A stretch of 17,196 nucleotides of DNA from Collinsella sp. Its GTDB lineage: Bacteria > Actinomycetota > Coriobacteriia > Coriobacteriales > Coriobacteriaceae. The position numbers were made by a program, and so were the translations under genes. Positions 8,079 to 14,421 of this stretch are shown here, piece by piece. Location of the stretch: NCBI GenBank assembly GCA_019425005.1, contig JAHYYK010000046.1:1-17196 (forward strand), read 5' to 3'. Under the pieces are notes generated by a model. The model made no database searches. It saw only the letters and a program-made list of their open reading frames with translations, and was not told the origin of the DNA. Position 1 is the first letter of the stretch. Every line of letters starts with the position of its first letter.

Positions 8079-8987
8079 ATGGCAAAACAGCTGCCAAAGC
8101 GCGACCTTGAGAACGTGGGCCTAGGCGTCACGGGTGCGTGCGTAGCGCTCGTGACGCTTGTCGTTGCCGCGCTCATCTTTATGGTCGCCCAAAAGGGCCT
8201 CTCGGCTTTTGTCAAGGACGGCGTCTCGGTCGTCGAGTTCTTTGCCGGCACCAAGTGGGACCTGGCCAACACGGCCGAAAACGGCCTGCCCTACACCGGC
8301 GCCCTGCCCCTGATCGTCACCTCGTTTGCGGTCATGGTGCTCTCCACGCTTATTGCGCTGCCCATCGCCATCGGCTCTGCCATCTTTGCAGTCGAGATCC
8401 AGCCTAAGTTTGGCTCCAAGGTCTTTCAGCCGCTTATTGAGCTTTTGACTGGCATTCCCTCGGTAGTCTTTGGCCTCATCGGTTTTCACGTTGTCGTCGG
8501 CCTTATGAAGAGCGTTTTCCACGTGAGCACGGGCCTGGGCATCTTGCCCGGCGCCATCGTGCTGGCCGTCATGATCCTGCCGACCATGACCACCCTTTCG
8601 GTCGATGGCCTGCGCGCCGTGCCCGACAGCTACCGTCAGGGCTCGTTCGCGCTGGGCTACACCCGTTGGCAGACCATCTGGCACGTGGTGCTCAAGTCCG
8701 CCATGCCGTCGCTCATGACCGCGGTCATCCTTGGCATGACCCGCGCCTTTGGCGAAACGCTTGCTGTGCGCATGGTTATCGGCGGCATCGAGGCCATGCC
8801 GACGTCGTTGCTGTCGCCGGCCTCGACCATCACCACCACGCTCACCACGTCCATGGCGGTCTATGCCGAGGGCTCGGCCCAGGACGATGTTCTGTGGGGG
8901 CTCGGTCTGCTGCTGATGGGCATGAGCCTCATCTTCATCCTGATCATCCACCTTATCGGCCGCAAGGGGGCGAAGGCTCGTGGCTAG
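8079..8987 (+). CDS. pstC: Phosphate ABC transporter permease PstC
   Basis: 302 residues, usual length for the family. One of two integral membrane subunits forming the phosphate channel. Hydrophobic analysis by eye gives about six membrane segments, the first at residues ~14-37. The stretch IELLTGIPSVVFGLIGF and the cytoplasmic EAA-type loop (ALGYTRWQTIWHVVLKSAMP, about residues 190-210) mark a PstC/PstA-type permease and the contact site for PstB. Start ATG 8079 has GGAAAGG upstream. The stop overlaps the GTG start of pstA by 8 bp, so translation is probably coupled. Confidence 0.95.
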   Translation: MAKQLPKRDLENVGLGVTGACVALVTLVVAALIFMVAQKGLSAFVKDGVSVVEFFAGTKWDLANTAENGLPYTGALPLIVTSFAVMVLSTLIALPIAIGSAIFAVEIQPKFGSKVFQPLIELLTGIPSVVFGLIGFHVVVGLMKSVFHVSTGLGILPGAIVLAVMILPTMTTLSVDGLRAVPDSYRQGSFALGYTRWQTIWHVVLKSAMPSLMTAVILGMTRAFGETLAVRMVIGGIEAMPTSLLSPASTITTTLTTSMAVYAEGSAQDDVLWGLGLLLMGMSLIFILIIHLIGRKGAKARG

Positions 8988-9906
8988 CACGCGCATCCAT
9001 ATCGACGAGGCGAGACTCGGGCGTGTCCAAAAGCAGGACCTCATCGCCACGGGCGTGCTGACGGCAATCGCCGCCATCGTCATGCTCGTCGTCATCTCCA
9101 TGGTGGCCTATATCCTGTTCGAGGGGATCTCGACGCTGTTTCAGCCGGGCTTTCTCACGCAGCCTTCGCGCGCCAACGGGACCCAGGGCGGCGTACTCAA
9201 CCAGCTGTTCGACTCGTTTTATCTGCTGCTGATCACCCTAGTCATCTCGGTGCCCATCAGCCTGGGCGGCGCGGTCTTCCTGGTTGAGTACGCGCCGGAC
9301 GGGCCCATCCGCGACATCGCCTCCACTGCCATCGAGACGCTGTCCTCGCTGCCTTCCATCGTCGTTGGCATGTTCGGCTTTCTGGTGTTCTCGGTGCAGC
9401 TGGGCTGGAAGTACTCCCTCATCTCCGGCGCCGTCGCGCTCACCATGTTCAACATCCCCATCCTGGTGCGCGTGATCCAGCAGGCGCTCGAGGACGTGCC
9501 GCAGGCCCAGCGCGATGCGTGCCTGGCCATGGGCCTTACTCGTTGGGAGGCCACGCTGCACATCCTGATTCCCGAGGCCATGCCCGCCATCGTGACCGGC
9601 ATCGTGCTTTCGGCCGGCCGCGTGTTTGGCGAGGCCGCGGCGTTGCTCTTTACCTCGGGGATGAGCTCGCCGGTGCGTCTGAACTTCTTGAGCTTTAACC
9701 TGTCGAGCCCCACCTGCGCCTGGAACGTGTTCCGCCCCGGTGAGTCGCTTGCCGTGCACATCTACAAGATTTACGGCGAGGGCAGCCCCGAGGCACAGCA
9801 GATCGTCTGGGGCACCGCGGCGCTGCTGATGATTTGCGTGCTGCTGTTTAACGTAGTCGCCCGTATCGTGGGCAAGCAACTGGCAAGGAAGATGACGGCC
9901 GAATGA
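8980..9906 (+). CDS. pstA: Phosphate ABC transporter permease PstA
   Basis: 308 residues. Second membrane subunit of the phosphate importer. Six hydrophobic segments are visible, the first at about residues 25-49; the conserved IETLSSLPSIVVGMFGFLVF segment and the EAA loop (AMGLTRWEATLHILIPEAMP) match the family, as does the late FGEAAALLFTSG. It starts with GTG at 8980 inside the end of pstC, with a purine-rich GGGGGCGAAGG upstream. PstA members often have a longer periplasmic loop after the first membrane helix, and the ~45 residues after position 50 (containing QPSRANGTQGG) fit that. The TGA stop overlaps the pstB ATG (ATGA). Confidence 0.95.
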   Translation: MASTRIHIDEARLGRVQKQDLIATGVLTAIAAIVMLVVISMVAYILFEGISTLFQPGFLTQPSRANGTQGGVLNQLFDSFYLLLITLVISVPISLGGAVFLVEYAPDGPIRDIASTAIETLSSLPSIVVGMFGFLVFSVQLGWKYSLISGAVALTMFNIPILVRVIQQALEDVPQAQRDACLAMGLTRWEATLHILIPEAMPAIVTGIVLSAGRVFGEAAALLFTSGMSSPVRLNFLSFNLSSPTCAWNVFRPGESLAVHIYKIYGEGSPEAQQIVWGTAALLMICVLLFNVVARIVGKQLARKMTAE

Positions 9907-10775
9907 GCGAGATAAAAGCAACGACCGCACCCGAAGCGGCATCGTCCGAGACCCAGGACTTTTTGTCGAGCGTGGGGGAGAGCGAAAAGCACGTGCGCGT
10001 GAGCGGCAAGGCCGTGAGCGACGAGGTCGTGCTCTCCACCAAGGACGTCAACGTGTACTATGGCGACCACCATGCGCTGCACGATACGTCGCTCGACTTC
10101 CACAAGGGTGAGATCACGGCGCTTATCGGGCCTTCGGGCTGCGGCAAGTCGACCTTCCTGCGCAGCCTCAACCTGATGAATCGCGAGATTCGCGGTTGCC
10201 GCGTGGAGGGTGAGATCAACTACCGCGGGCGCAACGTGAACACCAAGACCGAAAACACCTACGAGCTGCGCCGTTCCATTGGCATGGTGTTCCAGCAGCC
10301 CAACCCGTTCCGCAAGTCCATTCGTGACAACATCACGTTTGCGCCTAAGCGCCACGGCATCACCGACCGCGACGAGCTCGACCGCATGGTCGAGGAAAGC
10401 CTGCGCGGCGCGGCGCTTTGGGACGAGGTCAAGGACAAGCTCGACAAGAGCGCCTACGCGCTTTCGGGCGGCCAGCAGCAGCGTCTGTGCATTGCGCGCA
10501 CGCTGGCGCTCAACCCCGACGTGATTCTGTTTGACGAGCCCTGCTCGGCGCTCGACCCCATCTCGACGCTGGCGATCGAGGACCTCATGTCGTCGATTGT
10601 GGCCGACCGCGCCATCGTCATCGTGACGCACAACATGGAGCAGGCGTCGCGCGTGTCCAACCGCACGGCGTTCTTCTATATGGGCGATATGGTCGAGTAC
10701 GACGAGACTGACGAGATTTTCCAACGGCCCAAGGATAAGCGGCTGAATGATTACCTCACCGGCATGTTCTCCTAG
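9903..10775 (+). CDS. pstB: Phosphate ABC transporter ATP-binding protein PstB
   Basis: 290 residues. Cytoplasmic ATPase that powers phosphate uptake through PstCA. Walker A GPSGCGKST (K82), Q-loop in GMVFQQPNPF, signature LSGGQQQRLCIAR, Walker B VILFDEPCSALDPIST and the H-switch in VTHNMEQA are all present, and the 'CSALDPIST' and 'FFYMGDMVEYDET' wording is typical of PstB. The first ~40 residues (Ser/Thr/Glu/Ala-rich, before EVVLSTKDVNVYYG) are an extension compared with the usual ~250-260 residue protein. The ATG overlaps the pstA stop and AAGGAAG lies about 11 bases upstream; no better downstream start with a ribosome site is seen. Last gene of the operon; no phoU follows. Confidence 0.95.
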   Translation: MSEIKATTAPEAASSETQDFLSSVGESEKHVRVSGKAVSDEVVLSTKDVNVYYGDHHALHDTSLDFHKGEITALIGPSGCGKSTFLRSLNLMNREIRGCRVEGEINYRGRNVNTKTENTYELRRSIGMVFQQPNPFRKSIRDNITFAPKRHGITDRDELDRMVEESLRGAALWDEVKDKLDKSAYALSGGQQQRLCIARTLALNPDVILFDEPCSALDPISTLAIEDLMSSIVADRAIVIVTHNMEQASRVSNRTAFFYMGDMVEYDETDEIFQRPKDKRLNDYLTGMFS

Positions 10776-10830
10776 TCCGGGACATGCTTGAGGCCCGCGG
10801 CGGCCACGGTTGCCACGGGACTGATTGGAG

Positions 10831-10868
10831 AGGCGGGTCATCTCTTGTGGGAGATGGCCCGCCTTTTT
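10831..10868 (+). terminator. Intrinsic terminator of the pst operon
   Basis: Arms 10831-10844 and 10851-10864 form a 14-bp stem (one G-U pair) with loop TTGTGG, followed by TTTTT. It begins 56 bp after the pstB stop. Confidence 0.88.
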
Positions 10869-10980
10869 GCTCTGCGACCGAAACGACCACCGCAACGGCG
10901 ACAGGCGCCTTCGTGGTGGTTTGGGGTGGGGCTCGCTGCTATCATGGACAACGTTGAATTTCTACGAAGGAGCAGGGCAT

Positions 10981-12840
10981 ATGGCGATTCTTTTGGGATG
11001 CGATTCCGTCAGCCTAGAGTTTCCCACCAAGCATATTTTCGATAGCGTTACGCTCGGCGTGGGCGAGGGCGACCGTATTGGTATTGTCGGTAAAAACGGC
11101 GACGGTAAGTCGACGCTGCTGAGCGTGCTCGCCGGCACGTTGGAGCCCGACGACGGCCGCGTGACGCACCGCCGCGACACGACGATTGGATTGCTCGGCC
11201 AAAAGGATAACCTGGTCGATACCGACACCGTGCATCATGCCGTCGTCGGTGACACGCCCGAATACGAGTGGGCCTCGAGCCCGCGTACGCGCCAGATTCT
11301 GGCCGGCCTTATTAGCGATGTGCCCTGGGAGGGCACGGTGGGCGAGCTTTCGGGCGGCCAGCGCCGTCGCGTGGACCTCGCGCGCCTGCTGATCGGCGAC
11401 TACGACGTGCTCATGCTCGACGAGCCCACCAACCACCTGGACATGCGCACCATCAACTGGCTCGCGCGTCACTTAAAGGCCCGCTGGCAGCGCGGCCAGG
11501 GCGCGATGCTCGTGGTCACGCACGATCGCTGGTTCTTGGACGAGGTCTGTACCAGTATGTGGGAGGTCCACGACGGCCAGGTCGATCCCTTCGAGGGCGG
11601 TTACTCCGCATATATCCTGCAGCGCGTGGAGCGCGACCGCATGGCCGCGGTTACCGAGGAGCGCCGTCGCAACATGGCACGCAAGGAGCTCGCGTGGCTG
11701 AGCCGCGGTGCCCAGGCTCGTTCCACCAAGCCCAAGTTTCGCGTGGATGCCGCTCGCGAGCTGATCGCCGACGTGCCGCCCGTGCGTGACGAGCTGGAGC
11801 TCAAGCGCCTCGCCGTGAGCCGCCTAGGCAAGCAGGTTATCGACGTGGTCGACGTGGACGCCGGCTATGCGGATACCGACGGCGCGCCCAAGCAGGTGCT
11901 CTCCGATGTGACCTGGCTCATTGGTGCGGGCGACCGCTATGGTCTTTTGGGCGAGAACGGCGCCGGCAAGTCGACTTTGCTCGACGTGATCCAGGGCAAG
12001 ATCGCGCCCCTGCGCGGCCGCGTGAAGATCGGCCAGACGGTGCGCTTTGGCGTGCTGTCGCAGCAGCTCGAGGAGCTCGAACCCTACATGGGCGACACGA
12101 TCCGCGAGGTGCTCAGCCACTATAAGAAGTACTACGTCATTGACGGCAAGGAGACTTCACCCGAGAAGCTCTGCGAGCGTCTGGGCTTTACGACGCAGCA
12201 GCTCTGGAGCCGCATCGGCGATCTTTCGGGCGGCCAGCGCCGTCGCCTGTCGCTGCTGCTGACGATCCTGGACGAGCCCAACGTGCTCATCCTGGACGAG
12301 CCCGGCAACGACCTGGATACCGACATGCTGGCGATTGTCGAGGACTTGCTGGACGGCTGGCCCGGCACGCTGATTCTGGTGACGCACGACCGCTTTTTGA
12401 TGGAGCGCGTGACCGACCAGCAGTGGGCGCTGCTCGACGGCCACCTGACGCATATGCCCGGCGGCGTCGACCAGTACCTGCGCCTGTGCAACGCCACCGC
12501 CGAGGGCGAGCCCGTGGGTGCACCGAGCGCCAAGACCGGTACGTTCGACACCGGTGCCGCGGCGGCTGCGGCCGAAAAGCCCAAGTCGAGCGGTCAGCCC
12601 AACGGCCTTTCCAATGCCGAGCGCCAAAAGCTCCGTCGTGAGGTGAGCTCGCTCGAGCGCAAGATGGAAACGCAGCGCGCTCGCGTGGAGGAGGCCGAGG
12701 CCGCCATGGCCCAGGTCGATCCCACCAACTACACGGCGCTGGGCGAGCAGCAGGCAAAGATCGACGAGGCCCACGCCGCCATGGACGAGCTGGAGATGGC
12801 GTGGCTCGAGGCGAGCGAGAAGCTCGAGGGCGAGGAGTAG
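10981..12840 (+). CDS. ABC-F family ATPase (Uup/EttA-like)
   Basis: 619 residues, soluble, two ATP-binding cassettes without membrane segments. ABC-F proteins act on the ribosome (translation factors, antibiotic protection) or, for Uup, in ribosome/DNA-related roles. Cassette 1: Walker A VGKNGDGKST (K43), LSGGQ 123-127, Walker B LMLDEPTNHLD. A helical linker rich in Arg (about 220-265) contains the ARKELAWLSRGAQARSTK segment typical of ABC-F. Cassette 2: Walker A GENGAGKST (K330), LSGGQ 415-419, Walker B ILDEPGNDLD (E440). A charged C-terminal coiled coil (about 540-615, many Glu/Lys/Arg/Ala) resembles the Uup tail. G442 replaces the usual Thr of DEPTNDLD. Start: ATG 10981 has AAGGAG eight bases upstream; the open frame reaching back to 10825 runs through the pst terminator and is not family-like. 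A possible -10 TATCAT lies at 10940-10945. The Cof-type gene follows after 6 bp. Confidence 0.9.
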   Translation: MAILLGCDSVSLEFPTKHIFDSVTLGVGEGDRIGIVGKNGDGKSTLLSVLAGTLEPDDGRVTHRRDTTIGLLGQKDNLVDTDTVHHAVVGDTPEYEWASSPRTRQILAGLISDVPWEGTVGELSGGQRRRVDLARLLIGDYDVLMLDEPTNHLDMRTINWLARHLKARWQRGQGAMLVVTHDRWFLDEVCTSMWEVHDGQVDPFEGGYSAYILQRVERDRMAAVTEERRRNMARKELAWLSRGAQARSTKPKFRVDAARELIADVPPVRDELELKRLAVSRLGKQVIDVVDVDAGYADTDGAPKQVLSDVTWLIGAGDRYGLLGENGAGKSTLLDVIQGKIAPLRGRVKIGQTVRFGVLSQQLEELEPYMGDTIREVLSHYKKYYVIDGKETSPEKLCERLGFTTQQLWSRIGDLSGGQRRRLSLLLTILDEPNVLILDEPGNDLDTDMLAIVEDLLDGWPGTLILVTHDRFLMERVTDQQWALLDGHLTHMPGGVDQYLRLCNATAEGEPVGAPSAKTGTFDTGAAAAAAEKPKSSGQPNGLSNAERQKLRREVSSLERKMETQRARVEEAEAAMAQVDPTNYTALGEQQAKIDEAHAAMDELEMAWLEASEKLEGEE

Positions 12841-12846
12841 GCGAGG

Positions 12847-13617
12847 ATGATCAAGGCCGCGTTTTTTGATATCGACGGCACGCTGCTGAGCTTTGAGACG
12901 CACCGGATTCCGGCGTCGGCGCAGCAGGTGCTCGACAGCTTTCACGAGCAGGGGATTGCGTGCGTCATTGCCACGGGTCGCCCGACCTACCAGATGCCCG
13001 ATTGGCTGTTCGATCTTGGTTGGGATGCGTACATTACGCTTTCGGGCCAGCACTGTTTTGATGCCGAGGGCGTTTACCGTAGCTGCCCGATCGATCCGGA
13101 CGACGTTGCGGTGATTGTGGACCAGGTGGCCGAGGGGCGCTACGACTCGCTGTGCATGCAGGGCGAGAACTCGTTTGTGAACCGCCTGTCCGAGCGCGTG
13201 GTGACGGCCGGCAGCAACGCGGGAATTGTCTACCACGAGGAGCCGTTTGAGCACGCCTTTGACGCGCCGGTCTACCAGTTTTGCGCCTTTGTGGATCCGG
13301 CCGACGAGCATATCGTGACCGACGCCGTGTCGCATTCGCTCACCACGCGCTGGTGCGACCTGTTCTGCGACATTATTCCCGCTAACGGCGGCAAGGACCT
13401 GGGTGTGGCAGCGACGCTGGAGCGCCTGGGTGTCGACGCGAGCGAGGCGATCGCCTTTGGCGACGGCGAGAACGACCTGTCGATGTTCTCGGCCGTGGGC
13501 ACGAGCGTGGCCATGGGCAACGCGCAGGACACGGTGAAAGCTGCAGCGACCTATGTGACGACCGCCGTGGACGACGACGGCATCTACGGCGCCGCGAAGC
13601 ACTTTGGACTGATGTAA
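12847..13617 (+). CDS. Cof-type HAD-IIB family phosphatase
   Basis: 256 residues. Likely removes phosphate from sugar phosphates or other small metabolites in the cytoplasm; the substrate is not deducible. HAD motifs: FFDIDGTLLSF (D8 nucleophile, D10), ATGRP (motif II), GGKDLGVAATLERLG (motif III Lys) and FGDGENDLSMF (motif IV), with the large C2 cap between motifs II and III as in the Cof/YidA/SupH group. The C-terminal AMGNAQDTVKAAATYVTTAVDDDGI is diagnostic for the family. It starts 6 bp after the ABC-F stop, with GAGGAGTAGGCGAGG leading to the ATG, so it is translated from the same message. Terminated at 13640-13674. Confidence 0.93.
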   Translation: MIKAAFFDIDGTLLSFETHRIPASAQQVLDSFHEQGIACVIATGRPTYQMPDWLFDLGWDAYITLSGQHCFDAEGVYRSCPIDPDDVAVIVDQVAEGRYDSLCMQGENSFVNRLSERVVTAGSNAGIVYHEEPFEHAFDAPVYQFCAFVDPADEHIVTDAVSHSLTTRWCDLFCDIIPANGGKDLGVAATLERLGVDASEAIAFGDGENDLSMFSAVGTSVAMGNAQDTVKAAATYVTTAVDDDGIYGAAKHFGLM

Positions 13618-13639
13618 CTGCGGGCCGGCACCCGGCACC

Positions 13640-13676
13640 TGGGGACACTCCTTGCGGGGCGTCCCCATTTTGTTTT
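13640..13676 (+). terminator. Intrinsic terminator after the ABC-F / HAD operon
   Basis: TGGGGAC (13640-13646) pairs with GTCCCCA (13661-13667) across a 14-nt loop, followed by a T-rich run (TTTTGTTTT). It sits 23 bp after the HAD stop. Confidence 0.75.
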
Positions 13677-13700
13677 CATCCCGCACGTTTTGTGAAACAC

Positions 13701-13752
13701 GGCTAACTTTTAGGCAAAGTAGTAAGACATGGGCAACTTTTGCGGTAAAGTA
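13701..13752 (+). promoter_or_regulatory. Tandem dyad boxes, probable operator of the DtxR/MntR-type repressor
   Basis: Two related ~21-bp units lie in direct repeat: 13701-13721 and 13731-13752. Each holds an ACTTT/AAAGT dyad: ACTTT-TAGGC-AAAGT (13706-13720) and ACTTT-TGCGGT-AAAGT (13736-13751), with centres about 30 bp apart, roughly three helix turns. A further GGCTAAC, shared with the first unit, occurs at 13774-13780. Lying 55-105 bp before a metal-dependent repressor gene, these are the best candidates for an autoregulatory operator; the identity of the binder is inferred. Confidence 0.5.
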
Positions 13753-13805
13753 AATCAAGCAAAAGTATCCAAAGGCTAACTAGAAGCCATCGCGAAAGGC
13801 GGCCC

Positions 13806-14195
13806 ATGGCCCTGCGTGAATCCGGAGAAGACTATCTCGAATCGATCTACGTTCTGTCGGAACGTCAGGGCATCGTGCGCTCAATCGACGTTGCGGAGTA
13901 CCTCGGCGTAACCAAGGCGAGCGTTTCCAAGGCCATGGCGACGCTGGAAAGCAACGGCTATGTCGAAATGGGCAAGCGCGACGTTCATCTAACAGAGCGA
14001 GGGCTGGAGGTCGCTCGTCAAATGTGGGAGCGTCACTGCTTTTTCGTGGGGCTGCTGGAGGATGCGGGTGTTTCGGCTGAGGTCGCGTCGCAAGAGGGCT
14101 GCCACATGGAGCACTGCCTGAGCGAGGAGAGCTTCGAGAAGTTGAGGTCGATGTTGGGCCGGGGCGAGGCGACGGATTCAACCTCGGAATCCTAA
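13806..14195 (+). CDS. DtxR/MntR family metal-dependent transcriptional repressor
   Basis: 129 residues. Winged-helix N-terminal domain (about 1-65; SIDVAEYLGVTKASVSKAMATLE is the helix-turn-helix) and the dimerisation/metal domain, with no SH3-like third domain, so MntR-size. Candidate ligands align residue for residue with the MntR site: D9, E12, H77, E102, H103; but residue 99 is Cys (CHMEH), as at the DtxR primary site (C102-x-x-E105-H106), where MntR has Glu. It therefore has a mixed Mn/Fe-type site, and the metal sensed cannot be called with certainty. Start ATG 13806 has GAAAGGCGG upstream. Monocistronic, behind two dyad boxes. The tail (residues ~118-129) is Ser/Thr/Glu-rich and probably disordered. 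Regulated targets may include its own promoter; no Mn or Fe transporter gene is in the window. Confidence 0.88.
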   Translation: MALRESGEDYLESIYVLSERQGIVRSIDVAEYLGVTKASVSKAMATLESNGYVEMGKRDVHLTERGLEVARQMWERHCFFVGLLEDAGVSAEVASQEGCHMEHCLSEESFEKLRSMLGRGEATDSTSES

Positions 14196-14421
14196 CAGAT
14201 CCTCAGTAGCGCGGAGTTCGCGCAAGGCGCGAACCAGCGACCGGGACCAGCGGTCCTTTCGGCCAAGTCCATTTCAGCAAAGGAACCCCGCCAGCAAGCG
14301 ATGCCCAAGAACCGCCAGCTGTGTCAAGGCAGGCCGGGGCCGGGCTTGGTTTTGAAAACACTCCGCAGCGCGAGGACGTTTTCAAAACCAAGCCCGGCCC
14401 CGGCCGGAGGGACCACGAGCG
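14196..14421. other. Intergenic palindrome mosaic between the repressor and the ATPase (convergent genes)
   Basis: No gene is evident in these 226 bp. It holds GTTCGCGC-AAG-GCGCGAAC (14216-14234, perfect 8-bp stem), GGACC-AGC-GGTCC followed by TTTC (14244-14259, possibly a weak terminator for the repressor gene), a stretch without obvious structure (about 14262-14331), and a perfect 28-bp inverted repeat listed separately. Confidence 0.6.
14332..14405. repeat. Perfect 28-bp inverted repeat with 18-nt loop
   Basis: Arms 14332-14359 and 14378-14405 are exact reverse complements. The outer part of each arm is almost pure G/C, the inner part A/T-rich (GGTTTTGAAAAC). It ends 16 bp from the ATPase stop codon, between convergent genes. 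No T-tract follows on either strand, so it is not a standard intrinsic terminator, though such a stem could still block polymerase from both sides. It may be a palindromic mobile or repetitive unit. Confidence 0.8.

Noticed and set aside
9771..10895. Minus-strand open frame (374 codons) opposite pstB
   Set aside because: No family motif and crosses the pst terminator; the plus-strand pstB is unambiguous.
12157..13758. Minus-strand open frame (533 codons) opposite the ABC-F and HAD genes
   Set aside because: Spans two well-supported plus-strand genes and their terminator, with low-complexity translation; an antisense by-product of high GC.
14203..14391. Minus-strand 62-codon frame in the palindromic intergenic region
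   Set aside because: Half of it lies in the 28-bp inverted repeat, there is no ribosome site, and it lacks any recognisable feature.
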